Assembly: GCA_001953115.1 (NCBI GenBank)
Contig: LSSL01001587.1
Location: 1 to 29,815, forward strand
Reading direction: 5' to 3'
DNA: 29,815 nucleotides
Source of the DNA: Smittium mucronatum
Lineage: Eukaryota > Kickxellomycota > Harpellomycetes > Harpellales > Legeriomycetaceae
This document shows positions 1-11,382 of the stretch, one piece after another. The translations under genes were made by a program, and so were the position numbers. Each line of letters starts with the position of its first letter. Position 1 is the stretch's first letter. The notes beneath the pieces were generated by a model, which did no database searches, was not told the DNA's origin, and saw only the letters and a program-made list of their open reading frames with translations.

Positions 1-112
1 CTGGAAAAAATAGATGAAACTTGGAAAATTCCGCAAATTCTGGAAAATATACACAGAATCTATTTTTTACCAGTCATTTCTGTCCGCGAATTTCGAAAAA
101 ATTCTGCAAAAA
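1..112. repeat. Inverted repeat, left arm (may continue off the window)
   Basis: The reverse complement of this segment aligns with about 495-607. Positions 29-48 are the exact reverse complement of 560-579 (20 nt), and 61-73 are the exact reverse complement of 535-547. The remainder matches with scattered substitutions and small indels, roughly 75-80% by eye. The arm begins at the window edge, so its true outer end is unknown. The arms contain no coding sequence; a chance 66-codon frame crosses the right arm. Confidence 0.8.
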
Positions 113-494
113 ATTATATAAATACTTTATTGGTCAGATTTTTTGATTTCAATCATTCATTCACTGTTCCAAAAAACGACCTTATATTTTATATTTTATT
201 TTGGGATCCAGGAATAATATGAAGCCCTTTTTTTTCTAGTTATCATCTTCTATTTGATGGTTAATTAGTCTTATTTAATTATTAGGAACTATAGTAAATT
301 GAAAATTTTTACTACAGGATAGTGATAGCTATAATTTAATACTTGTACTGAAAGAGTAAAAATGAGACATATCTATTAGATAAAATGTTTGTGAAACCAC
401 GAAATGAGCAACTCTATAAAATATATTTGGCAATTTATTATATCTTAAGTTAAGTTTTAGCCAAAAAAAAAAGCCAGTGTTTACATTTCAAAAA

Positions 495-607
495 AAAAAT
501 TGCGGAAATTTTCCGGAATTTGCTGAAAAAATGGCTGGTAAAAAATATATTATATACACATTTTCCAGAATTTGCGGAAATTTCCAGGTTTTATATATCT
601 TTTCCAG
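495..607. repeat. Inverted repeat, right arm
   Basis: This is the partner of the arm at 1-112, separated by about 380 nt of AT-rich spacer. It repeats a short theme, a near-palindromic GGAAA..TTTCC element next to GAATTTGC, at about 501-523 and 566-587, so the arm looks internally duplicated. The structure could be a decayed foldback or MITE-like element, or simply inverted copies of a dispersed repeat. No transposase or target-site duplication was seen. Confidence 0.75.
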
Positions 608-3600
608 ATTTTTTCTACCAATTTTCACCAAAATTAGAATTTTTATGAGATTTTTAGAAATAAAGTTTATTTTTTAATGGTTTATTAGCTATATTTTAAA
701 TTTTTAAAGGTAGAAATGGAACCAAATTTAAAAATTGTTGCCATAAAAAAATTACGTAAGCTCAGATAAATTCATTTTATTTTTTTTAATAATATTAAGA
801 CATGATAAAATATATAAATAGGTGATTTTTATTTATTTTGAATAAAAAGCACAACATAAAAAAAATAATCACATATTCAATAATATAAAAATTCTTCTAA
901 AAAGAAAAAAAAAACAATACTACTCTGTTTTTATAAAAACGAATGAGCTTTCATATTATAATTATTAATTATTAAAATATTTAATTATTTATTGTAGAGA
1001 ATTTTTCGGAAAATTGGCTTTAAAGTATTTTTATTTGGATTTTAAAACATAATTTGTCTTTATCGCAATAATATATTTAAATTACTTTAGTATTCTATCC
1101 TTTATTTATTTTTTAAAAAAAATACTCCATAACCACAGAAACTGCAATTATAACTTATAAATCAAAATAATTTTTTAAATAAAATGATACCACAAGCTTA
1201 TTTTTGTAAGAAATCGGCTCTCTTAAAAATTGATAAATATATGGTTTAGAGAAACACCCCAAAAAAATCGGGAATATAGAGATTTTTTCACAATTAAATA
1301 TTTAATGTTTGTGAAATATAAGTAAGTGGGTGATATTAAAAATTGATTAGACTACATCATATCTAAAAAGAAAAGAAAAAAAATGTCGGATAGAAATAAC
1401 TCAAAGAGATGTGGAACACCTTTATCGGCTTTTATAACAAGTGATTAATTGGATAAAATTAAAAATAATAAAAAGACAAAAGTATTTGTTCTACTTAGTT
1501 GAAATTTTTTTAAATCATTATTATAATAAAGACTGTTTGTAATATTTAAAGATCAAAAATTTTTAAAGTCATTCAAAAATATATATTGGAAATATTCATA
1601 TCAATAAATTAAACGCTTTATAAAAATAATTTTAAGCAAAAATAATTTCAGATATTTTTTTTAAATTGAAATTGTATGTATAAGAAATTTAAAATTTATT
1701 TTGTTTTTTTATCTATAGCTTGGATTTTAAGATCTAATAAATCAATAGAACATAAAAATCTAAAATAAATCTAGCCGATAACTGCATATACTCAATTCCT
1801 TATCTTCAAATTGTAAAAAAAGGAAAGAAAAATGGCACTCATAACTTTGCAGATAGAAAGATCAGATATATTTTTTCCTGCAGGTGTCGTATAGAATCGA
1901 ATCAAAAACTTCGAATATATTTTTTTCTCAAATTCTTTAAGAAATGAGCTATTTTCTTAAAAATATTAGAAATCCATTTCAAAAATGTAACTATAATATC
2001 CGCACATAAAATAACTTAATATATGTACTATATTTTAAAAAAAAAAATCAAAAAAACAGCAGGAAAATATTGAAAAGATTATAGAAACACAAAAAATATT
2101 AGAATATGAATTTAAAATATAATCAGACCTAATATAGACCCATTTTTTACATATAATATACAAATTTTTTAATTTTTATTATCTTCTTTTAATCTTTACA
2201 AAAGTTAACTCATCAGAATAAATAATATCTTACAAGTAACCTAACATCCTAAATGATAAATATTAATTTAAACATTTTAAAAAACAAGCAAATAGTAATA
2301 GCTATTCATGTATAACTTATGATAAATTAGATTAAAAAAATAACAAGTTACAACTCTAATAAAAAATATTTATGTATCATTAAAATTTATCCTTCAAAAT
2401 TATCCATAAAACCCCACTTAGTTTTTTTTAAAAAGATTTTATTGGTTTTGGGGTTTGTTTTATAATTTTCGAATACGATTATATAACTAATATTTATCCA
2501 TTAACCAAGCATTATTTATTAATATTAGATATTAGCCCGATTAATTTTACATTAAATAAAGCTACATATAATTCTAAAAACAAAAACAAAGAATATATAT
2601 AAGACTTAGAGAATTACTTAAATGACAAATTAATAAATTAAAAGCACTTTAGTTTCAATATTGTGTTTCAATAATGAAAATATTTTCGTTCTCTAAACAT
2701 ATTTTTAAAAATAACTTGAAAATTAGATATAAATATATTTTTTCGAAATTTTTTTTTGAAAAATTAAATACAATTTGGCCGAAAAAATAATGGAAATGGA
2801 TTTTTTTTAGAGTTTGAAATTCAAAGAAATAAAAAAAATGTAGATCAAATATCTATCGCTGATATAAATATAAATGCAATTATTGATATTTTCAAACCAA
2901 TATTTGACATGTTTTATAATGTAATAATTGCAAAATAAATTGTAAATGGAATTTTCATCAGCTGATACAGTTGCGGTAACCCTGATCATAAAAAAAAGAT
3001 AGGAATTTACATACTTGTAATAAATTTAAATATAATTAAAATAAAGCCTATAAATATTGTAATAATTCATAAAATAATAAAAGTTTGAAGCAGTATGAAT
3101 AATAGTAAGCTTAGATTTGTTGTAGCGAAATGAATTAATAACAATAATACTTTTCAAAAAAAAAACATGAACTATTCTAGAAATTGTTATTATTAATCTA
3201 GATATATCGAATATCATCCTAAAAATATAGAGATATAGAAAAAATAAAGGGGAATAAAACGACCTAAAAACATATCGGTAACTTTTAAAAAAAATTATAA
3301 CCTTAAATTATACTCCACTTTTAAAGTTATTAGTGTATTTTATGGTTCTGATTATACTTAATTATAGAATGAGCTACTATATAAAACATATTTATATTTA
3401 TATTTCAATATCAGTCTCAATCGTATGCAATACCGAAAGATATCTATAGTTATTGACAACAGAAAATTCAAAATGCCGTTTTTTTCATATTATTTATTTG
3501 TGAAAATAAAAAATGTGTACAGGATTTCTTGAAAAAAATACATATTTGATTTGAGTTTTTGGTTTAATAAACTGAAACCCCAATTTTCGCTGCAATAATA

Positions 3601-4600
3601 CCGAAAAAATTAAGAAAGCAATAGGAAAAAATGTACAAAACGGTTTAAATGTGGTTTTATATTTATTACAGGGTGTTCAACTATTAAAAATCTGCAAAGC
3701 ATTCAATAATATTAAAAAATCATTTGAATTTAGATTTACGCGTTTAAATAAACCTAGCAGAATAACATGAAAAATACAGGGGTTTCATTTAATATAAAAC
3801 TCGATTTGAAAATGAGCCTATAATGGGTTTGATAGTTAAACTAAAAATAGCTTTGAGATAGAAATATAAAGCCAAAAAGTAAATTTACATCTCGTATAAC
3901 TGCTATTTTTCTAGATTTTCGGTAAAATTGATTATAATAATTAAATGTATTGTTATTGAAATTTCCCATATAAGCGAGAAAATGTGCTATAGCAATTTTT
4001 TATCTTCAATTTCAAGGAGGTTTAATTTAAAACAAGTTTCAACCAATGAAAATAGACGTATTTTAGTTACTACTAAAGAATGAACTAGTTCTAAAAATTT
4101 AAATAAAATAAAAATAGATCCAACTGAATGATTTTAAAACTTTTAAAAAGCATATTATAAAACTTTCTGAATATTTCATACTTATAAATAACAATCCATA
4201 AGATTGGATTTGTTTATTTGTGTTATTTAAAATTTTCCAGTAAGGAAAAGTGGCCGCAAGATTATTGGTGTATTAACAAGAAATAGCCACAGTAGTTTAA
4301 TATTATTTTATAAATATACTAGAAAAAAGCACTCAAAGTACTAAACAGACATTTAAAAAATAAATCATAACCTATAAGTTAACTTAAAGTTTAGTATGTA
4401 TTTTCAATCCCTCGATCCTCTAATTTTTCTCAAATATTTAAGATATAAATCAAAATCGCAATTATGGAATAAAAAATATTACTAAATTAAAAATATATTA
4501 CACAGAAATAAACCAGAATTTATAGATTTTGAATCCCCATATATTTCAATTAAAGATATAAATCATTTTCAGCAAATAAAAAAGAATTCAATTAAGGTTT
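608..4600. other. AT-rich intergenic desert with no supportable gene
   Basis: This stretch has dense stops in all six frames. The only longer frames (about 60 codons on the minus strand near 2.8-3.2 kb) are Ile/Tyr/Asn/Phe-rich, as expected from AT-rich DNA. I saw no domain motif, tRNA-like arm or tandem array beyond homopolymer A and T runs. Confidence 0.7.
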
Positions 4601-6717
4601 TTAGCCTCCTGGATCAATAATCACAAGGTATGGAGATTCTAGGCCGGCAGATGGGGGGGGGGGTTGTTGATAAACATTTTGAAATTTTATAACTTTTTAT
4701 AACTTTTTATTAACTTTAAAATAAATTCTCCATAAAAAAATGATATTTATTTTTAAAAAGTCTGAAGTGCATTGGACTATCTGAAGGTGTTATTAGTTGC
4801 TTTAATTAAAAATTATTTTTAAAAATTTAAATCATGCTTTTTTTCTCCAAGGTTATAAGTAATAGCCCACAAAGATATAATTGTATTAATTGTACTATAA
4901 ATTTATTTACAACTAAAGTGTTAAATTTCTTGAAGGAATCGTTCAAAAAACTTTTGATCTAAACTTTCACAAACATTGGAAGCTTTTATAGGTTTTGTTT
5001 GATTCATTCATTCATTCAAGCACAAAAAACTGATTTTTTTAATGCATCATTAAAAATTTCTTAACTTAATTTTTTTTTTGTTGAAGAATGGCGCGAAATT
5101 AAAGCTATAAAACGTGAAAAGTAAATATAGATATGAAACTAAATATCTTTTAGAGCTCAATTGAGGATATATATATTCTAACCCAAACGGATAATAATTG
5201 GAGGGAAAAAATGAATAAAGCACTTTGGGAGTTTTTGATACGACCATTTTGGATATATTATAGGATTAGTATAAACAATTATGCTTTTATTTTTTTCACT
5301 TTAAATGGGTGATATATAATTTATCAGAAAAATTGATTATGGTGCCATGGGGTTAGAGTATTAAGGTGAGAATGATTCAACACGCCCATTCCACTTGATA
5401 TGCATAAAAAAACTAAACATTTATAAATTTTATAATTCTTTATCAACTAAATTTCGAAAAATGATTCCTAGTTACAAATGTTTTCAAATAAAAAAAAAGA
5501 GATGAGGGGGGAAGGAAATTATTTGAATCTTTCCTAGAAGATAAAAAGTATGGATTTTGATTATTATACATTATATTTAATTTTGTTAGCATATAGTTAG
5601 GCAAAATTGGTGGTATTGAGAGATAGATTAGCTTTCCTAACCAATAAAGTCTAGATTTTTTATTAAAATCCATAGAGGTATAGGAAGATTATGAAGAAAA
5701 ATGAAATTTTAGCGCTTTTTGAGGGTGTATGAATGACTTTTTTTTCCACACTCTAAAGGGCCCATAATTAATATTAACCAGTAGGAAAAATTCATTTTAT
5801 GGGAAGGAGCAAGAAAGGAGAGTTCATAGCCCAGAAATAGAACCAGACTTCAGCTCGGTTGGTTTTCAAGAAAGAATTCATTTGATTCAATTTTAGAACC
5901 AAATGTTCTTTTTTTTTTTTTGGAATTGAAGTTTCTGGCGCATTTAATTTTCTTTAATATTTGTAAAATTAATTTCAAAAAAAAATTGATTTTGTAATTT
6001 TTGTTGTGTAACGAGACATTAGGGTTATTTTTTCTTTTTTGCTTGAATTTTAAAAATGCCAAGGGTCCTATAATTGGTTATATGTTAAATTGGTATATGA
6101 TAAGGTCGGTGTTTATTATTTGAGGTCGATCCAATATGTAAATTTAAAATTTAGGTAATCAGTCAAAAAAAGAGCATTAGTTTCGGGTGAAAAAAAATAC
6201 AAAACTTCTGAATCCAGAATAGAAAATTCTTCTTTTTTTTTTTTATATATCTTCCAATTTACAAAACCATTTTCTCCATCCAATATTAGTCTCGAGTGGG
6301 GAAAAAAAAAGAACATAATTGCGGGGCAATGATTTCTTTTTCTTTTTTTTTTTGTGAAAATCTTTTTTCAAACTAAAAAAGATGTTTTGTATATTAGCAA
6401 ACTTAGCCGCTTTAAAAACTATTTATCCGAATTATATCAGGAATGCCTATATTTAGAATGCTAAAAATAGAATATGTTGTAATTATTTTTGTAATTGGTG
6501 GTATACCTTTTCATTTGATGGAATCATTGAATTTCATTCGGCAAAACAGAATGATTTTAAATAATTACATAATACTTTAGGGAATAGTCAACAATAGATA
6601 CGTGATATGAAGACATAAAGTTGGGATGTTTTTTTTTGGGACACTTTATACATTAGAGTGGTGGTGATGCAAAGGTAGAGAAAATAAAGGATCCTCGGAG
6701 CAAAATTATACGCGCAG

Positions 6718-6826
6718 TGAGAGTTGGGAAGAGGAGGGTGGGTGGGGGTAAATGTATCCAAACAGAGCTATTGATGGAGAGGAGTTTAGTTTATCCATAT
6801 ATCGCGACCCCCCCCTCCCACTCTCA
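6718..6826. repeat. Imperfect inverted repeat pairing the G-rich tract with a C-rich tract
   Basis: The left arm begins TGAGAGTTGGGA at 6718. The right arm, an 8-C run at 6808-6815 followed by TCCCACTCTCA at 6816-6826, reverse-complements to TGAGAGTGGGA followed by eight Gs. The spacer is about 60 nt. The same G tract can therefore fold as a quadruplex or pair in a hairpin. Confidence 0.6.
6726..6748 (+). other. Canonical G-quadruplex motif
   Basis: There are four G tracts of at least three Gs: 6726-6728, 6736-6738, 6740-6742 and 6744-6748. Their loops are 7, 1 and 1 nt. Short loops of this kind are associated with very stable quadruplexes. It is exceptional in DNA this AT-rich and lies about 1.4 kb beyond the bZIP stop codon. 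Confidence 0.8.
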
Positions 6827-7895
6827 TCTCAAAGTGAAATGTGGGTGAGTCTGCCAAAAATAATGTTAAACTCGTTATTCAACCTGAACTCTTTGTTTTA
6901 CTGCATTGACTTTGTTCAGGAATGATAATTATAAACTTCAATTTTTGCCAATCATTTTTGAGTAGATAGAAAAACTCCCCTCACTCACACCCATCTTTTT
7001 ACTCTCCTCATAACCATACAAGAAATTTGTATTGGCTCGGTTTATATCCGAAGTATTGAAACCTGTCAAAAATATTTCCTTGGATAACTAAGGATAAACT
7101 AGAAAAACGTTACAGTAATTACAAAATGTGGAATTTTCAGAGGTTTTAGTAAAAAAAATTCTCCGCAATAGAAAAAAATCTTTCTTGGGGAAAAAGCTAA
7201 TCAGTATTTTGATCACATAGATCAGGGTGAATTGGGGGCATAAGAGGGATAGGGTAGTATCTACTAGGACGGATTAGTAACTCGTATAGTTAAAAAAAAC
7301 AACCAATTTTTAGACAATTCGATCTCCTTTAATGGTTTTGGATAATAAATTGGGATATGACCACAGAAAAATATAAAAATTTATTTCAATTCACGATTTA
7401 TGTTTAATATACTGAGTTATAATAAGGAAATCAATATCAAAAAATGGAGAAGATTGCTTATTATATTTCTGAATTTTATCAATACACTCTTTTTTACACC
7501 TAAATGACAACATAATAAGTTGTTAACATTACTCTATAAAAAACATAAAATAATAGGTACTTTCTGCCTGCATTAGCAGAATTTTTTTTTTTCAAGACGA
7601 TATAGAAATAGCTTAGAGCCCTTGAAACTTATATTAATATCACAGAAACACAGCCATTCCAACATTAATTAAAAAAATAATATAATTTTCATTTTTGAAT
7701 AAACTAATATTTTTGAAGCTAATCATCGGTCCTATCGAAAAGTAATCGGTTATTGATGATTTTGATTTTTTAAATAAACAAACCAAAGAATAAAAAATTC
7801 ATAAAAGCTTGAAATCTTTTTTAATTTATATACAATAGTAAATGGAAGAACATACTAGAAGATAAAAAATACTGAAATTTTGAAAAGAAATGCAT

Positions 7896-7911
7896 TTTAT
7901 TGTAATTTATT
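7896..7911 (-). terminator. Tandem AATAAA polyadenylation signals downstream of the bZIP gene
   Basis: The minus strand carries AATAAA at 7911-7906 and again at 7901-7896, about 230-245 nt beyond the TGA at 8139. These exact hexamers suit the 3' end of the bZIP mRNA. In sequence this AT-rich, chance hexamers are common, so the cleavage site is unproven. Confidence 0.4.
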
Positions 7912-8138
7912 GCATATAAAAATATATGCGATATTTTTGGGTAAAAAATAGATGAGTTGGAATGTAATTGATGGGCAGAGTTCTGAAATGAAAGAGTGAG
8001 TGAAGAACAAAAGACAACACATATTAAGTCAATAAGGTTCTTTTGAATGATAAATATACGGTTGATAAATATTTTTGTTGGTTTTTTTAATAAAAGACCA
8101 GATAATAATTTTGTACCAAAGATATAATTGGTTTTGTA

Positions 8139-10574
8139 TCAACAGGTGGAGCCAACCTTGATTAATGTCGTTTCATCAACGGGTTCAATATCGGAAAAAG
8201 GTTCAGAGTCATCAGATAGTACCGGTGAGATGATAGAATCGCTTTTAGGATCCCGGAGCCCCAAGCTTTGAGAACCAAAGAAATTGGATGTGGAATCTGA
8301 AGAGGATTCCAGATCCTGAGACTCAAGTTTAGGGGGAGGTAGTAACAGTTTAAGAGAGTTTTTTTTTACAGAGTTTGAATATAAATCAACTTCATGAGAG
8401 TTATATCCCGAACCGGGTGTTGAGGAAATCTCAATGTCTTTATCACTTTCGCTGCCTGACCAATGTGGAACTATCTTTTTGTTGAAAATAACACCTGATT
8501 GGCTTTTTGAACGGTGGTTGTAATGGTCTACCAACTCTAAAGCATGCTTACTGTACAATTCTTCTGCATTATCATCATAAGATAAACATGTCAGTTCACT
8601 GGGGAAGACAGCAGGAACGCTCTGAGAAGGGGAGATCTTTCTAGACAATTCCTGAAATGATTTTCTGACTACTTCCATAATTTGATTCCCAACAGAGTCA
8701 TTGTCCTGATCGTCCAAATCATCTAATTCTTCTTTGATAATTCCAGAATCAATTTCAAAACTAGTGACAGAAGGAATTTTTGACAGAGATAGGGTTTCGG
8801 ATCTTAATTGGATGGGAATTTCGTGACTAGAGGTTCCAAAACTAGAAGAATTTGTGTCAAGAGTGCTAGGGATACAAAACATGGTAAATGAGAAAAGAAC
8901 AGCCATTATAAAGGAGCTAACAAGGTTATGTTTGCTGTGATGAGCTTCAAAAATCCAATTGTTGGGATTATGAATGAGCTCAGAGGATTTTTCCTTAGGC
9001 TTGAACTGCTTAACAAGATAGGGCCGGGTTTTTGCCAAAGACTTTGAGTCACCAAGATTTAGGGACGATAGTTGACGTTGAGCTTCCTGAAGAAGCGATT
9101 TAGTATTTTCCAAATCTTCTTTAAGAGTGTTGTTTTCATTCTCAAGCCCCTTTACTTTAGATTCCAAAAAGTCCATATGCTCACGTCTTTTTTTCCTTGA
9201 TTGGAGAGCAGCAGCTCTGTTCTTAATTAGACGCTCTTGTCTTTTAGCAGCAGCCTGATCAGTGGAAGCAGACAATCTAGATACGGATGGAATACTTTCA
9301 CTGGAACGGGGGGGTAACTGTTGCTTTGGAGTTGGTGAAGAGAAATGGTTAGTAGTAATAGACTGTTTCTTTTCAACAGAGTTGGTGAGGTTTTCAAGAG
9401 GATTTGAGAAACTAGGTGCGGGTAAATTAAGCAATGGATTGTTGAGAGGCTCAGGGAATAAGTGACCTGGCGGCAGTGAACGAGTTGAAAATTTGGATTT
9501 TGGCAGAATGCTGGTCAATTTTGAGGTATTTGGAGTAGATGGTATAGGGTTGACAGCAGTGCTAGAAGTTTCAGGGAACGGATCAGACTCAAGTGGCTCA
9601 ATTTTAATTTTTTTAAAAGAATTAATTTTAGGTTGAATAAAATCAGAACAAGGACTCTTGCGTATAGCCTTAACAGGTTTTGAAACATTAGACACTTCAA
9701 ACTCAGACTTAATAACAGTAGGTGTACACAATGGCTGTATTGATTTTAATGGGTGTGAAGGATTGACGGAAGAGGGGGAAGTTTTGGACTTTAGAGACGA
9801 AGATTTGGGGGCGATAATCTTTTTGGAGCTAGTATTGGATTTATTGGAACTATTAGAGAGCTTAGCTGCCTGAGTGGGTGCAGGATTCAATAAGTTTTGG
9901 GACGAGTTATCTGGGAGTGTGGAGCCTATAGCTTCGGAATTAATATATTGTTTAATCAAAGAATCCAAAACAATTTCAGCATCACCTTTTTGATGGAAAG
10001 AAGAATCGTTATAAGAATTGACAAAAATATTGTCATGGATATCGATGTCAGAAAATCGTTTTTGGGGAATCAAATTACTGGATTCAACGATGAGATCCAT
10101 AGTATTGACAAGGCTGGGGTTAACAGACTCCTCGGAGAAATCGAATGATCCAGAATCGTAGGAGACATCATCATTTTGAAAATCGAAAGAATTAAAAGGA
10201 TCACAGACTTGAGTAGTATCGCCAGAAACGGAACTTCCAGAAGACCACGGAGGAGAAGCATCAGCATTTGAAAAATATTCAGACCATTTGAGTTTATCAA
10301 ACATTTCAGGAGAAGGCTCAGATTTAACAATGTTATGAAATTGTGGAAGGAAATTAAATTGGGCAGGGTTGAACATCGGGTTTGAAGATAATGTCTGGTT
10401 ATACATTAGTCGATCAAAGGGGTTTTCAGTGAAAAGACTTTTGCCAGTGGAGAAGTTGTTAAAGTTGAGATCATTGCTGAACTGGGAAGGATCAAAAGGA
10501 AACTCATCCTTAACTGCGATATTTTCAGACTTTGGCAGCAGAGGTTTATTCTTGTCGGATGAAGTTATTTCCAT
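8139..10574 (-). CDS. bZIP transcription factor with a putative transmembrane anchor (ATF6/CREB3-like architecture)
   Basis: This is an 811-residue intronless frame ending in TGA. The ATG at 10574 has A at -3 and G at +4. Residues 1-440 are Ser/Pro/Asn-rich and low-complexity, with acidic Phe/Asp patches (about 24-40 and 125-150) that resemble activation domains. The basic region spans about 445-466, with the invariant N452 and R460 spacing (NRAAALQSR). The zipper has d positions L470, L477, L484, T491, A498 and L505, and a positions V474, N481, L488, L495 and L502; an a-position Asn is typical of bZIP dimers. A hydrophobic stretch at about 550-568 (core FIMAVLFSFTMFCI) is preceded by H/K residues. 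This suggests a type II membrane segment, with a cytosolic N-terminus and residues 569-811 in the lumen. That tail has two sequons (N575, N625) and only two cysteines (C663, C811). By family knowledge it would bind DNA as a dimer and could be released by intramembrane proteolysis in ER or membrane stress. The bZIP call is firm. The anchor is inferred, because the acidic Ser-rich tail would also suit a nuclear activation domain. Confidence 0.95.
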   Translation of the reverse strand: MEITSSDKNKPLLPKSENIAVKDEFPFDPSQFSNDLNFNNFSTGKSLFTENPFDRLMYNQTLSSNPMFNPAQFNFLPQFHNIVKSEPSPEMFDKLKWSEYFSNADASPPWSSGSSVSGDTTQVCDPFNSFDFQNDDVSYDSGSFDFSEESVNPSLVNTMDLIVESSNLIPQKRFSDIDIHDNIFVNSYNDSSFHQKGDAEIVLDSLIKQYINSEAIGSTLPDNSSQNLLNPAPTQAAKLSNSSNKSNTSSKKIIAPKSSSLKSKTSPSSVNPSHPLKSIQPLCTPTVIKSEFEVSNVSKPVKAIRKSPCSDFIQPKINSFKKIKIEPLESDPFPETSSTAVNPIPSTPNTSKLTSILPKSKFSTRSLPPGHLFPEPLNNPLLNLPAPSFSNPLENLTNSVEKKQSITTNHFSSPTPKQQLPPRSSESIPSVSRLSASTDQAAAKRQERLIKNRAAALQSRKKRREHMDFLESKVKGLENENNTLKEDLENTKSLLQEAQRQLSSLNLGDSKSLAKTRPYLVKQFKPKEKSSELIHNPNNWIFEAHHSKHNLVSSFIMAVLFSFTMFCIPSTLDTNSSSFGTSSHEIPIQLRSETLSLSKIPSVTSFEIDSGIIKEELDDLDDQDNDSVGNQIMEVVRKSFQELSRKISPSQSVPAVFPSELTCLSYDDNAEELYSKHALELVDHYNHRSKSQSGVIFNKKIVPHWSGSESDKDIEISSTPGSGYNSHEVDLYSNSVKKNSLKLLLPPPKLESQDLESSSDSTSNFFGSQSLGLRDPKSDSIISPVLSDDSEPFSDIEPVDETTLIKVGSTC

Positions 10575-10581
10575 TTTTATT

Positions 10582-11382
10582 CTAAAAGAGTCGACAGAGG
10601 AGTTATAAAATGATTAGGAAAGAGTAGAAACTTTTCAGGAAAAAAAGTATATAAATGTAAACAGAACTTCTTTTTTAATATATGTAAACGAATAAAATAT
10701 GTTTAATAGAGAAAGAAGGGTTCAAAACGAAATAATAAAAGGGGTTCTAAAATCAGGTAAACAATAAAAGGAAAAAATTTTCAATATAGGAAGCAAATGG
10801 CTTAAATAAAGGGTATAAGACTGGCGTATGTGCAATAAGTCTAAAGTACAGAGACATGAGAGGAAAAATGAGCATTAAAATAGAACAACCTGGCCAATTA
10901 AATGTAAAACTTCTGAAATGAAGGATAAGAGACAGGAATGGCCGATAATAAAAAAATACAAAGTAACTTGATTAGGAAAAGCTTTAAAACACAAATCAGA
11001 TATAACTAGAATGGCGCTAGTAGGGGTAAATCGAAATAAAAGACCAGTGGAATTAGTGGGGCAAGATCTTCTGATTGTATGTTAATGCGAACAATATGAT
11101 AATAATTGTAAAAGGTGAGAAATAAAGTGGGGAACGTAAATCCACAATGAAAATCAACCGATTTCGCGAATATAATTAAATCGCGAGAAACCAATAACAT
11201 GATTGTTGTGAAAATGATTGCCCAACATAACAAAACAAAACTTAATCAGAGACATTGATTTTCAAAAGCAATAATAACAATAGCAATTCAAAAGACGTGG
11301 ATTTTCAAAAGGATTAGTGAAGGGAAATTAGAAAAGCTAATGTGGAATGCCAAATCAAGTAAATCAATGAGCAATTACTTAC
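10582..11382 (-). other. Predicted 5'-UTR intron of the bZIP gene
   Basis: Read on the minus strand, the acceptor is a pyrimidine-rich stretch ending CTCTTTTAG. Its last base is at 10582, 7 nt before the initiator ATG. A CTAAT branch-point-like sequence lies at 10617-10613, about 32 nt upstream of the acceptor. The best upstream donor I can find is CACA/GTAAGTAA, with its first G at 11382; I saw no other GTAAGT-class site between 10600 and 11380. The interval contains stops in all frames and one spurious 75-codon frame. At 801 nt it is long for a fungal intron but unremarkable for a leader intron. The acceptor is convincing. The pairing with this particular donor is inference. Confidence 0.5.

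Larger units (their letters stand above)
4601..7895. other. Intergenic region with raised GC and many G or C tracts, no recognisable gene
   Basis: The base composition is less extreme than in the left flank. It includes an 11-G run at 4653-4663, a 6-G run near 5506, and a G/C-tract cluster at 6.7-6.83 kb. Minus-strand frames of 65-76 codons (5050-5247, 5443-5673, 5850-6062, 6116-6316) are Phe/Lys/Tyr-rich and contain homopolymer-encoded Lys or Phe runs. None shows a family motif, so I do not call them genes. A short direct repeat of ATAACTTTTT lies at about 4689-4708. Confidence 0.6.

Noticed and set aside
477..677. 66-codon + strand frame
   Set aside because: It lies in the right arm of the inverted repeat, is dominated by Phe/Ile/Lys, and does not begin with ATG.
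8139..10574. A Hac1/XBP1-type unconventional intron in the bZIP mRNA
   Set aside because: The frame is continuous through the zipper and tail, and I found no paired Ire1-type CNG/CNG stem-loops by eye, though this was not folded computationally.
9262..10608. Several + strand frames of 67-83 codons and minus-strand +1 frames across the bZIP gene
   Set aside because: They are antisense or out-of-frame shadows of a long, clearly coding frame with a recognisable domain.
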